From: Myxococcales bacterium | GTDB lineage: Bacteria; Myxococcota; Myxococcia; Myxococcales; Anaeromyxobacteraceae | DNA: 64,000 nucleotides | Assembly (NCBI GenBank): GCA_021818285.1 | Contig: JAKAEO010000001.1 | Span: 1-64,000, forward strand | Direction of reading: 5' to 3' | Shown here: one piece after another, positions 15,702 through 25,465 of the stretch | Position numbering within the stretch: the first letter of the stretch is position 1 | Layout: each line of letters begins with the position of its first letter | Notes under the pieces: generated by a model | The model's database searches: none | What the model was told of the DNA's origin: nothing | Seen by the model: only the letters and a program-made list of their open reading frames with translations | Translations under genes and position numbers: made by a program

Positions 15702-16562
15702 GTGATCACCGAGGTGCTCCAGCAGGTGCTGAACGGGCTGGCGATCGGCAGCGTCTACACGCTCATCGCGGTGGGCCTCACCATCGTGTTCGGCATCCTC
15801 GGCATCGCCCACTTCGCGCACGGCTCGGCGGCGATGTCGGGGGGCTACCTCACGTTCATCCTGACGGAGCGCCTCGGCCTCGGCTTCTTCCCCGCCATGG
15901 CTGTCGCCCTGATCGCGGGGGCGGCGCTCGGGGTCGTCCTCGAGAGGCTCGCCTACCGGCCCGTGCGCGACGCGCCGCAGATCAACGCCTTCATCATCGC
16001 GCTGGGCCTGACGATGATCCTCGAGGGCGGCAACCTGCTGCTCTTCGGTCCAGACCAGGTCGTGATCCCGACTCCGTACCAGCGGGTCTACACGGTGGGC
16101 GGGCTCGTCGTGGCGGAACTCCGGATCCAGGTGATGCTCACGGCCGCGCTCGCCGTCGCGGCGATGGCGATCTTCGTGAGCCGCACCAGGGCCGGCCGGT
16201 CCATCCGGGCCGTCGCGCAGAACCGGCAGGCCGCGGTCCTGATGGGCGTGAACGCCGACGCGGTTGCGACGATGGTCTTCGCCCTGTCCTCCGCGCTCGG
16301 CGTGATCGGCGGCGCGCTGGTGGGGGCACTCCTGGCGATCGCGCCGGGGGTCGGCGAGGGCCTCGTCGTGAAGGGCTTCGCGGTGCTCATCCTGGGCGGG
16401 CTGGGATCGATCCCGGGCGCCATCGTCGGCGGGCTGGTCCTGGGGGTCAGCGAGGCGCTGGCGGCCGGCTTCATCTCGTCCGCCTACAAGGACGTGATCG
16501 CGTTCCTGGTGATGATCGGCGTGCTGCTCGTCAGGCCAGAGGGCCTCCTGGGGAAGCGATGA
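15702..16562 (+). CDS. livH: ABC transporter permease (LivH)
   Basis: A 286-residue permease with about eight hydrophobic helices and the LivH signature (GLAIGSVYTLIAVGLTIVFG; KGFAVLILGGLGSIPGAIVG). It starts at GTG 15702 and overlaps livM by ATGA (16559-16562). It forms the inner-membrane channel with LivM. Confidence 0.92.
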   Translation: MITEVLQQVLNGLAIGSVYTLIAVGLTIVFGILGIAHFAHGSAAMSGGYLTFILTERLGLGFFPAMAVALIAGAALGVVLERLAYRPVRDAPQINAFIIALGLTMILEGGNLLLFGPDQVVIPTPYQRVYTVGGLVVAELRIQVMLTAALAVAAMAIFVSRTRAGRSIRAVAQNRQAAVLMGVNADAVATMVFALSSALGVIGGALVGALLAIAPGVGEGLVVKGFAVLILGGLGSIPGAIVGGLVLGVSEALAAGFISSAYKDVIAFLVMIGVLLVRPEGLLGKR

Positions 16563-17557
16563 GTCGGGCGCTTCGCGTCGGGATCGGGGCGGCCGTGGCG
16601 CTCGCCGCGCTCGCCCTTCCGCACGCCCTCACCGTCCCGTACTTCCTCCACCTGACGATCCTGGCGTGCATCTGGACGGTGCTGGCGCAAGGGCAGAACC
16701 TCGTGCAGGGGTTCTCGGGGTACGTGTCGATCGCCGCCGGCGGGTTCATGGCGATCGGCGCGTACGCCTCGGCCCTGCTCAGCGTGAAGGGCGGCTGGCC
16801 GGTATGGACCTCGATGGCGCTGGCCCCCTTCGTGGCCGCGGCGTTGGCGCTGGTCGTGGGTTACCCGAGCCTGCGCGTCAAGGGCCACTACTTCGCCATC
16901 GTCACGCTCGCCTACAACCTGGTGATCGTCACCGTCCTGAACAACTACGAGTCGTTCACGGGCGGAGAGGCGGGCATGCCGAACATCCAGCGCCCGGCGG
17001 CGCTCGTCCTCGGAGGTCTGCAGCTCAGCTTCGCCGGGCGCGAGGGGTACTATTACCTGGTGCTCCTCGCGGCGGCGGCCGCGACGGCCGGCGGCGCGCT
17101 GGTCCTGCACTCGCGCGTCGGGCGCGTGCTGATCGCCATCCGCCAGAACGAGATGGTCGTCGACGCCCTCGGGGTCGCCGCCTGGCGCTACAAGTTGTTC
17201 GCCTTCGTGGCGAGCGGGTTCCTCGCGGGCCTGGCCGGCGCGCTGTACGCGCACTTCATCGGATTCCTGAACCCCGAACCGTTCGGGACCGACCAGTCGA
17301 TGAACGCGATCCTGGCGGTCACCCTGGGCGGGAGCGGGACCCTGCTCGGACCGATCGTCGGGGCGTTCTTGGTGGTGACGCTGCCGGAGTACCTGCGGGT
17401 TGCCGACACCTATCGGCTCGTCGTGTACGGGCTCCTGCTCGTGCTCGCCACCATCTTCATGCCCCGCGGCATCGTGCCGATGGTGTCGCGGGGATTCCGG
17501 GGCATGGCGACACGGCTCGCCGCCGCGCTGCGCCCCCGTCCCGATCCGACGCCATGA
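16559..17557 (+). CDS. livM: ABC transporter permease (LivM)
   Basis: A 332-residue permease with the LivM pattern: GFSGYVSIAAGGFMAIGAYA near the N-terminus and the EAA-like loop around RQNEMVVDALGVAAWRYKLF. Nine or so membrane helices are predicted by eye. Its stop overlaps the acyl-CoA dehydrogenase ATG (17554-17557), which ties transport to catabolism in one message. Confidence 0.92.
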   Translation: MSRALRVGIGAAVALAALALPHALTVPYFLHLTILACIWTVLAQGQNLVQGFSGYVSIAAGGFMAIGAYASALLSVKGGWPVWTSMALAPFVAAALALVVGYPSLRVKGHYFAIVTLAYNLVIVTVLNNYESFTGGEAGMPNIQRPAALVLGGLQLSFAGREGYYYLVLLAAAAATAGGALVLHSRVGRVLIAIRQNEMVVDALGVAAWRYKLFAFVASGFLAGLAGALYAHFIGFLNPEPFGTDQSMNAILAVTLGGSGTLLGPIVGAFLVVTLPEYLRVADTYRLVVYGLLLVLATIFMPRGIVPMVSRGFRGMATRLAAALRPRPDPTP

Positions 17558-18690
17558 TCACCCTCCCCGAAGCGGAGCAGCGGCTGGTCGAGCGATGCGA
17601 ACGATGGGTCGCCGAGAGCGTGGTGCCCGAGGCCGGGCGATGGGAGCGGGAACGGGTCTTCCCGGCCGACGCGCTCGTCGGGGCGGCGGAGCTCGGCTTG
17701 ACGCGCCTGCGGGTGTCCCCGCGGCTCGGCGGAATGGGCGCATCGTTCGCCTGCAAGGCCCGGATCGCGGAACTCCTCGCGGGCGGGGACTTCGGGCTCG
17801 CGATGTCCGTCGTCAACTCCCACAACGTGGCGGAGGAGTTGGCCCGCTGGGCGCCGGAGGCGGTCGTGCAGCGCTGGGTGGGCGCGGTCGGGACCGGCGC
17901 GTGCATCGGCTGCACGGCCTTGACGGAGCCCGACGCGGGTTCGGACTTCGCGGCGATCCGGACCACGGCGGCGCGGACCGGCGACGGCTGGCGCCTCGAC
18001 GGGCGGAAGGCGTGGATCACCAATGCCCGGGCCGCGGACGTGGTGATCGTCTACGCGCAGACGCAGCCAGGCGCCGGCGCGGCGGGGATCGCAGCGTTCG
18101 TGGTGGATGCGTCGCGCGCTGGGTTCGCACGCGACGACGAGCCGTGTTCCGGGGCGCCTTGGTCGATGGGGACCTCAGGGTTCCGCCTCGACGGCTACGT
18201 GGCGCGTGACGAGGAGCTGCTGCACCCGCCCGGCACGGGCTTCGAGCGAGCGCTGCAGTCGATCAACGGCGCGCGCGTGTACGTGGCAGCGATGTGCTGC
18301 GGCATGGTCGCTGCCTCGCTGCGGTGCGCCGCCGAGCACGGCGACCGCAGGCAGGCCTTCGGAAGGGTGCTCCGCGAGCACCAGGCTTGGCGCTTCCTGC
18401 TGGCGGAGGCGGCGGTCGATCTCCGGGCGGCGCGCCTGATGGTGGCGGACGCGGCCCAGGCGATCGACGCCGGCGCCGACGTCCGGACGCGCGCCGCCGC
18501 GGCGAAGGTGTGTGCGACCCGGATGGCGGAGCGGCACGTTCGCGCGCTCGGGCACGCCCTGGGAGCCGAGGGGCTCCGGGACCGACACCCGTTCATGCGC
18601 CACATCGTCGGTGCCCAGGTGGCCACGCTGGTGGACGGATCGACGGAGATGTTGCTGGAGCGCATCGCGCGCCGCTTCGAAGATCCATGA
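17554..18690 (+). CDS. Acyl-CoA dehydrogenase
   Basis: A 378-residue FAD enzyme with the family motifs CTALTEPDAGSDFAAI and GRKAWITNA and a C-terminal helical domain (RQAFGRVLREHQAWRFLLAE). Near the C-terminus the usual YEGT segment, whose Glu is the base in short- and medium-chain enzymes, reads VDGST, so Asp stands at that place. Some cyclic acyl-CoA dehydrogenases use Asp, so the substrate may be unusual. It should introduce a double bond into the CoA ester made by the ligase at 19771, passing electrons to ETF. Confidence 0.88.
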   Translation: MITLPEAEQRLVERCERWVAESVVPEAGRWERERVFPADALVGAAELGLTRLRVSPRLGGMGASFACKARIAELLAGGDFGLAMSVVNSHNVAEELARWAPEAVVQRWVGAVGTGACIGCTALTEPDAGSDFAAIRTTAARTGDGWRLDGRKAWITNARAADVVIVYAQTQPGAGAAGIAAFVVDASRAGFARDDEPCSGAPWSMGTSGFRLDGYVARDEELLHPPGTGFERALQSINGARVYVAAMCCGMVAASLRCAAEHGDRRQAFGRVLREHQAWRFLLAEAAVDLRAARLMVADAAQAIDAGADVRTRAAAAKVCATRMAERHVRALGHALGAEGLRDRHPFMRHIVGAQVATLVDGSTEMLLERIARRFEDP

Positions 18691-18740
18691 CGTTGCGTCT
18701 TTCGCCGAGACAGCGGCGAACTTCCAGGGGGAGGTGACTC

Positions 18741-19763
18741 ATGCGCGTGTTCCAGATCGAGGGCGGCTGGGGGATGCAGAACCTGAAACTCGGTACGAGG
18801 CCTGACCCCGTACCCGGTGCGGGCCAGGTGCTGCTGCGGATGAAGGCGTCGTCGCTGAACTACCGCGACCTCGTCGTACCGGAGCGCGGCTACGGCGCGC
18901 ATACCGGAACCCTGCCGCTCATCCCGCTGTCGGACGGGGTGGGCGTCGTCGTGGGGGTCGGAAGCGGCGTCACGCGAGTGGCCCCAGGGCAGCGAGCGTG
19001 CCCGATGTTCTTCCAGCGGTGGATGGGAGGGGAGCCGGATCTCACGCGGCTGACGCAGTCGCTGGGCGGACCCATCGACGGCACGATGGCCGAGTACATG
19101 TGCCTGCCGGAGGAAGGGGTGGTGGCGATCCCCGAGTACCTGCAGGACCTCGAGGCGGCCACGTTGCCCTGCGCGGCGCTGACGGCCTGGAGTGCACTCA
19201 CGAACTTCCACCCCGCCCGTCCCGGGGACCGGATCCTGGTCCAGGGATCGGGCGGCGTCGCGCTGTTCGCGCTCCAGTTCGCGAAGCTGCTGGGAGCGCA
19301 CGTGACCGTGATCTCGTCGAGCGAGGCCAAGATCGAGCGGCTGAGGCGGCTGGGCGCGGACGCCACCGTCAACCGCCGCGCGGTGCCGGAGTGGGCCAAG
19401 GCGACGCGCGAGATCACGGAAGGCCGCGGATACGACAACATCATCGAGGTCGGTGGCGAGTCGACGCTCCCCCAGTCGCTTCGCTGCGTGAGGCCGGGAG
19501 GGACGCTGTCGATGATCGGCATCCTCTCGGGAGCCTCGATGGCGGCGTCGCTTGGCCCCATCATCACTCGCCAGATCCGGCTCCAGGGGGTCACCGTCGG
19601 TCACCGCGACGGCTTCGAGGCGATGCTCCGTGCCATGGTGCAGCACCAGATCCGGCCGGTGGTGGACCGCGTCTTCCCCTTCGAGGAACTGAGGGAGGGG
19701 TTGGCGTACCTCAAGTCGGGGGTGCAGTTCGGGAAGGTGTGCATCGGGCACGAGCCCGCGTGA
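18741..19763 (+). CDS. Zinc-less MDR (quinone-oxidoreductase-like) reductase
   Basis: A 340-residue medium-chain dehydrogenase/reductase: N-terminal GroES-like domain with SSLNYRDL instead of the zinc-binding Cys, nucleotide fold with ILVQGSGGVALFALQFAK and a Ser-rich loop VISSSEAK. Lack of the catalytic zinc ligand points to an enoyl or quinone reductase rather than an alcohol dehydrogenase. GGGGGAGGTG gives a strong ribosome site. In this operon it may reduce an enoyl-CoA or an alpha,beta-unsaturated intermediate. Confidence 0.85.
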   Translation: MRVFQIEGGWGMQNLKLGTRPDPVPGAGQVLLRMKASSLNYRDLVVPERGYGAHTGTLPLIPLSDGVGVVVGVGSGVTRVAPGQRACPMFFQRWMGGEPDLTRLTQSLGGPIDGTMAEYMCLPEEGVVAIPEYLQDLEAATLPCAALTAWSALTNFHPARPGDRILVQGSGGVALFALQFAKLLGAHVTVISSSEAKIERLRRLGADATVNRRAVPEWAKATREITEGRGYDNIIEVGGESTLPQSLRCVRPGGTLSMIGILSGASMAASLGPIITRQIRLQGVTVGHRDGFEAMLRAMVQHQIRPVVDRVFPFEELREGLAYLKSGVQFGKVCIGHEPA

Positions 19764-19770
19764 GGCGCCG

Positions 19771-21309
19771 ATGCTGTATCCGCTCACGACGCGTCAAGAC
19801 GCCGGCGCCCCGGCGTTCACGATGTGCGGCTCGCGAGAGGTGGTCACCTTCGGTCAGCTCGATGCGCGCTCGAACCAGGCAGCGCACGTCTTCCGCGCGT
19901 GCGGCGTGAGACGCGGAGAGCACGTGGCGCTGCTGATGAAGAACGACCGGGTGTTGCTCGAGGCCTGCTTCGGGGCGGAGCGCGCCGGGCTCTACTACAC
20001 GACGATGAGCACACGGCTGACCGCGGCCGAGCTGGCCTTCATCGTGCGGGACTGCGGCGCCCGCGTTCTCCTGGTCTCCTCCACCCTGTCCGACGTCGCC
20101 GCCCAACTCCGGCCGATGCTGCAGCCGGGCGTCCGTTGCTTCCTCGCGGGCGACGTCGCGCCGGGCTGGGAGGATTGGAACGCGACCTCCGCAGCGATGC
20201 CGACGACGCCGATCGCGGACGAGGCACAGGGCTCGGACATGCTCTACTCGTCGGGCACGACCGGGAGGCCGAAGGGCGTGAAGTGGCCGCTGCTCGACGC
20301 ACCGGCAGGAACCCGGACCTTCCTGGTCAACCTCCTGGAGGACCTCTTCGGGTACGGACCGGGGTGCCGCTACCTCTCGCCCGCACCCCTGTACCACGCC
20401 GCGCCCCTGCGCCACTCGATGACCACCATCAAGCTCGGCGGAAGCGTCTTCCAGATGGAGCACTTCGACGCCGAGACCGCGCTCGCCCTCGTCGAGGAGC
20501 ACCAGATCACGCACAGCCAGTGGGTCCCGACGATGTTCGTCCGGATGCTGAAGCTGCCGCGCGAGGTGAGGGAACGCTGCGAAGTCAGCTCGATGCGCGT
20601 GGCCGTCCACGCCGCCGCGCCGTGCCCGGTGGAGGTGAAGGAGCGCATGATCGCGTGGTGGGGCCCGGTGCTCCACGAGTACTACGCCGGGACCGAGAAC
20701 AACGGGTTCTGCGCGATCACGACCGCCGAATGGATGCGCCACAAGGGATCGGTGGGGCGTGCGGTCCAGGGGAAGCTGCACGTCTGCGACGAGGGCGGAC
20801 GGGAGGTGCCGGCCGGAGAGACGGGGGTCGTCTACTTCTCGGACGGCCCGGAGTTCACGTACCACAACGACCCGGAGCGGACGGCACAGGCGCACGACGC
20901 GCGCGGCTGGTCCACGCTGGGGGACATCGGAAGGGTGGACGAGGACGGGTACCTGTACCTGGTCGATCGCAAGGCCTTCACGATCATCTCCGGTGGCGTG
21001 AACGTCTACCCGCAGGAGATCGAGGACGTGCTCGTCGCACACCCGGACGTGCTCGATGCGGCCGTGTTCGGTGTGCCGAACGAGGACCTCGGCGAGGAGG
21101 TGAAGGCGATCGTGCAACCGGTCGCATCCGCCCAGGCTGGGCCTGCGCTCGAAGCGACGCTCATCGCGCATTGCAGGCAGCGCCTGGCGTCGTACAAGTG
21201 CCCGCGCACGATCGAGTTCATGGAGCAGTTGCCGCGACATCCGACGGGAAAGCTCCACAAGAAGGCTCTCCGCGAACGATACTGGCCCGTCGACACCCAC
21301 CGCCGCTGA
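19771..21309 (+). CDS. Acyl-CoA synthetase (AMP-forming ligase)
   Basis: A 512-residue ANL-superfamily ligase: P-loop MLYSSGTTGRPKGVKWP, YYAGTENNGF, STLGDIGRVDEDGYLYLVDR and the C-terminal catalytic Lys region PRHPTGKLHKKALRERYW. It activates a carboxylate to its CoA ester through an acyl-AMP. The gene closes the TetR-liv operon (7 bases after the reductase). The order of import, activation, dehydrogenation and reduction suggests full use of an imported carboxylic acid. Overall look is FadD-like (long-chain or steroid-side-chain type), but chain length cannot be read. Confidence 0.9.
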   Translation: MLYPLTTRQDAGAPAFTMCGSREVVTFGQLDARSNQAAHVFRACGVRRGEHVALLMKNDRVLLEACFGAERAGLYYTTMSTRLTAAELAFIVRDCGARVLLVSSTLSDVAAQLRPMLQPGVRCFLAGDVAPGWEDWNATSAAMPTTPIADEAQGSDMLYSSGTTGRPKGVKWPLLDAPAGTRTFLVNLLEDLFGYGPGCRYLSPAPLYHAAPLRHSMTTIKLGGSVFQMEHFDAETALALVEEHQITHSQWVPTMFVRMLKLPREVRERCEVSSMRVAVHAAAPCPVEVKERMIAWWGPVLHEYYAGTENNGFCAITTAEWMRHKGSVGRAVQGKLHVCDEGGREVPAGETGVVYFSDGPEFTYHNDPERTAQAHDARGWSTLGDIGRVDEDGYLYLVDRKAFTIISGGVNVYPQEIEDVLVAHPDVLDAAVFGVPNEDLGEEVKAIVQPVASAQAGPALEATLIAHCRQRLASYKCPRTIEFMEQLPRHPTGKLHKKALRERYWPVDTHRR

Positions 21310-21333
21310 CGCTCCGGATGCGGGTGATGGATG

Positions 21334-21408
21334 TTCATCCGGTTTGCTCCTCTGTGGCTGGTGCACGGCTTGGACACCTGCACTCAGCCACGGAAGCAGC
21401 CGGATGAA
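21334..21408. terminator. Large imperfect hairpin between convergent operons
   Basis: TTCATCCGG at 21334-21342 pairs with CCGGATGAA at 21400-21408, and CTGTGGCTG pairs with CAGCCACGG further in. GTGCA/TGCAC closes an inner loop. It lies between the ligase stop (21309) and the stop of the minus-strand aldo/keto reductase (21447), so it probably serves as a bidirectional terminator. The T-runs are poor. Confidence 0.5.
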
Positions 21409-21446
21409 CTCTCCTTCTCAATGAACAACGTCGTGAGACTCCACAC

Positions 21447-22481
<1,035 letters not shown>

Positions 22482-23537
22482 TCACCCGGCCCGCAGCGAC
22501 GCCATGTCGATGGAGAAGCGGTACTTCACGTCCTGCCGGAGCAGCCGCTCGTAGGCCTGGTCGATCTGCTGGACGGGGATCACCTCGACGTCGGAGGTGA
22601 TGCCGTGCTCGCCGCAGAAGTCGAGCATCTCCTGGGTCTCCCGGATGCCGCCGATGAGCGAGCCGGAGAGGCTCTTGTTCCCGAGGATGAGGCCGAAGGC
22701 CGGGACGGCGTGCGGCTCGTCCGGCGCTCCGACCAGGGTGAGGTTGCCGCCGCGGCGGAGCAGGTGGAGGTAGGCGCCGAGGTCGTGCCGGGCCGAGACG
22801 GTGTCGAGGATGAAATCGAAGGTGCCGGCGTGCTTCCCCATCTCGCCGGCGTCGCGGGAGACGACCACCTCGTGGGCGCCGAGCCGGAGCGCGTCGGCCT
22901 TCTTGCCGGCGGTGGTGGTGAAGACCACCACCTGGGCGCCGAGCGCCCGGGCGAACTTCACGCCCATGTGGCCGAGCCCGCCGAGGCCGACGACGCCGAC
23001 CTTCTGGCCCTTGCCGACGCCCTGCCGGCGCATGGGCGACCAGGTGGTGATGCCGGCGCAGAGCAGGGGGGCGGCGCCGGCGAGGTCGAGGTTCCCGGGG
23101 ACGCGCAGGACGAAGCGCTCGTCGACCACCACGCTGTCGGAGTAGCCGCCGTAGGTGACCTTGCCGGTGTGGCGGTCGGGCGAGTTGTAGGTGAAGACCG
23201 CGCCCGGGCAGAACTGCTCGAAGTGCTCCTGGCACTGGGGGCAGCTGCCGTCCGAGTCCACCATGCACCCGACGCCGACCCGGTCGCCCGGCGCGAACTT
23301 CGTGACCGCGGCGCCGACCCTGGTGACGCGGCCGACGATCTCGTGGCCCGGCACGCACGGGTAGACGGTGGGCATGCCGCTCCACTCGTTGCGGGCCTGG
23401 TGGAGGTCGGAGTGGCAGATGCCGCAGAAGAGGATCTCGAGCTGGACGTCGCGCGGGCCCGGGTCCCGCCGCTCGATGGTCGTGCGGGTGAAGGGCGCGG
23501 TGGCGCTGGCGACGGAGCAGGCCTTGGCCTGGTACAT
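22482..23537 (-). CDS. Zinc-dependent alcohol dehydrogenase, cinnamyl-alcohol type
   Basis: A 351-residue MDR enzyme of the CAD/YahK group. Catalytic zinc site CGICHSDLHQARNEW and GHE; structural zinc loop CMVDSDGSCPQCQEHFEQFC; NADP fold VGVVGLGGLGHMGVKFARAL. It reduces aldehydes with NADPH. It is the first gene before aldo/keto reductase 1. A two-part motif 85-130 bases upstream is shared with aldo/keto reductase 2, pointing to common control, probably by the LysR gene at 25466. Confidence 0.9.
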   Translation of the reverse strand: MYQAKACSVASATAPFTRTTIERRDPGPRDVQLEILFCGICHSDLHQARNEWSGMPTVYPCVPGHEIVGRVTRVGAAVTKFAPGDRVGVGCMVDSDGSCPQCQEHFEQFCPGAVFTYNSPDRHTGKVTYGGYSDSVVVDERFVLRVPGNLDLAGAAPLLCAGITTWSPMRRQGVGKGQKVGVVGLGGLGHMGVKFARALGAQVVVFTTTAGKKADALRLGAHEVVVSRDAGEMGKHAGTFDFILDTVSARHDLGAYLHLLRRGGNLTLVGAPDEPHAVPAFGLILGNKSLSGSLIGGIRETQEMLDFCGEHGITSDVEVIPVQQIDQAYERLLRQDVKYRFSIDMASLRAG

Positions 23538-23621
23538 GTGGGCTCCTTGCGGTGTCGGGCGCTCTCCCGGGCGACCGCCGTGGATCAGGTGCGCGGGAAC
23601 CTACCCGCCCGCGCGGGCGCT

Positions 23622-23667
23622 GGAAACGGCTGGAAGGTGGATGAGCCGTGCAGGAAATCTTCACGAT
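23622..23667 (-). promoter_or_regulatory. Shared two-part upstream motif (adh-akr1 operon)
   Basis: GGAAACGGC (23622-23630) and GAAATCTTCACGAT (23654-23667) are separated by 23 bases. The same two blocks with the same 23-base spacing occur at 28294-28339 upstream of aldo/keto reductase 2. This is likely a regulator binding site plus promoter element; a LysR target is possible. Confidence 0.6.
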
Positions 23668-23764
23668 CGGACGGGCCGCGATCCGCGGGACCTCGCGCAC
23701 CCGCGGCGCGCGGGGAGGGATGGGTTCCACCACATCCGGCCGCGCCGCCTGCCGTCCAGCGTCG

Positions 23765-25324
23765 TCACCGTGCCGTGCGCGTCACGGCGTGCGCCCAGCC
23801 GCATGCCTCGCTCGTGCCCAGGTCACACGCCAGGCGCGCCTCGCCGATCGCTTCCGGCGTCCGTCCCGCACGCCTCAGCGTGGTGGCGCGTTCCAGGTGC
23901 GCCCGTCCGTGCAGGGGCTGCCGCTGCAGGAAGCTCGCCCAGAGAGCCAGCGCGTCGTCGAACCGCTTCAGACCGTTGAGGACGTAGCTCAGCCTTCGGC
24001 ACCGAGGGAAGTCGTCGGGGAAGCGCGTGGTGGCCTCCCGCTCGCGGGCCAGGTCTTCGGGGCCCGGGCGAGAAGCCCCGGTGATGGCCGCGGACCGGCG
24101 AGACAGCACCTCGCGATTGGTGGGTGCGAGATCGGCGGCCAGGTCATAGACGCGAACGGCGTCGTCCAGGCGGCCGGCTCGCTGGTGCTGCCAGGCCTCG
24201 TGGACCAGGCCCCTGACCAGGTAGTCGAGCGCAGGCTTCACCTTCCTCCCGACCGGGTCGATGCGGAGGCCGTCGATGACGTCGAGCGCCGCACTCTCCC
24301 ATTGGCGAAGTCTCAGGTGTGCGCGCGCGCGGGCGAAGAGGATGCGGGGGTGGCCCGGTCGCAGGACCGCCGCTCGTTCGAGGTCCCGGAGCGCCGCGTG
24401 GGCATCGCCGTAGTCACGCTCGAGCGCGCCCTTGTTGAGGAGGGCCTCCCACTCGTCGCCCACCTCGCAGGCGCGCGTGGCGGCCGCGATCCCTTCCTCG
24501 TAGCGCCCCTCCCAGGAGAGCATCATGCTTCGGTCGATCTCCAGGGTACCCGCAAGGAGCCGGAGGCGCGGGTTCGGAACCTCCTGCGCCGCCCGGATGA
24601 AGGACTCCAGTTCCTCGTGGCTTCCTCCCCACCGGGGAGCGAGTCCGAGGAGGTACGCATGGCGAACCTCGTAGCAGGTGGGGCAGCGCGCCAGGGCCGC
24701 CTGCATGACCTCGCGGCGCAACGCCGCCTTGCCGCCGCCGAGATAGATCCCGAGAAGTCCCACCCTCGCAGCGGCCAGCGTCGGTCGAAGTTCCAGCGCG
24801 CGATGCAGGTCGCGCTCGGCGCGGTCGAACGCCCTTCCCATGGCGGCGAACCGTTGCGCGCTCGTCGCCGAGGCGACGGCGGCGCCCCGGAGATCCCAGC
24901 CAGCGGCCCGCCAGTGAAATCCGCGAGCCAGGTATGGCGCAAAGGACCCAGGAGACGCGGCGACCCATGCGTCCAGCGAATCGAGCAGGTCCGACTCGGC
25001 GCTTCCCAGCGCCTCGGCCGCCTCGAACGGCCAGAATTCGAGCCGCGGGTCTCCCTCGAAGTCCGCCTGGAGCCGTTCGATGTAGCCCGTCAACTCGGCG
25101 AACCGCGCGTGCAGGAGCAGGCTCCTGAGCGCGGCGCCGTCGACGAATCGCAGGGGGTAACCGTAGGCGTCGGTGCCTGGGTCGCCGACCATGGGAAGCA
25201 CCTTCGGCAGCGGAGCGGGGGAAATCCAGGCCAAGGTATCGATTCGGTCCAGGGCAGGTTCGGGTGCCGGCGGCACGACAGCCAGGAGGACCCCCACCAA
25301 GGCGGTCGGAACGCACGCGAACAT
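23765..25324 (-). CDS. Exported DUF4034/TPR-like protein
   Basis: The gene encodes about 519 residues from ATG 25324 (an ATG one codon earlier is possible); GGAGG lies 7 bases upstream. An N-terminal signal or anchor (MFACVPTALVGVLLAVVPPA) is followed by a DUF4034-like domain (LLLHARFAELTGYIERLQAD, FAPYLARGFHWRAAGWDLRG) and TPR-like repeats to the end (LRDLERAAVLRPGHPRILFA, AVRVYDLAADLAPTNREVLS). Probably periplasmic or membrane-tethered and involved in protein contacts. It stands alone, between the dehydrogenase and LysR genes, on the same strand. Function unknown. Confidence 0.75.
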   Translation of the reverse strand: MFACVPTALVGVLLAVVPPAPEPALDRIDTLAWISPAPLPKVLPMVGDPGTDAYGYPLRFVDGAALRSLLLHARFAELTGYIERLQADFEGDPRLEFWPFEAAEALGSAESDLLDSLDAWVAASPGSFAPYLARGFHWRAAGWDLRGAAVASATSAQRFAAMGRAFDRAERDLHRALELRPTLAAARVGLLGIYLGGGKAALRREVMQAALARCPTCYEVRHAYLLGLAPRWGGSHEELESFIRAAQEVPNPRLRLLAGTLEIDRSMMLSWEGRYEEGIAAATRACEVGDEWEALLNKGALERDYGDAHAALRDLERAAVLRPGHPRILFARARAHLRLRQWESAALDVIDGLRIDPVGRKVKPALDYLVRGLVHEAWQHQRAGRLDDAVRVYDLAADLAPTNREVLSRRSAAITGASRPGPEDLAREREATTRFPDDFPRCRRLSYVLNGLKRFDDALALWASFLQRQPLHGRAHLERATTLRRAGRTPEAIGEARLACDLGTSEACGWAHAVTRTAR

Positions 25325-25465
25325 CATCGCTCCTCCAAGGTCCGGGCCGTGCGATACGAGGCACCGGTACACTCATCGTCGCAGGCTGGACCAGCCACGG
25401 CAAGTGCAAGACGGCGAGTCGAAGGCCCGCGGCACCCGTCGCCCGGGGACTGCACCCGCCGCCGC

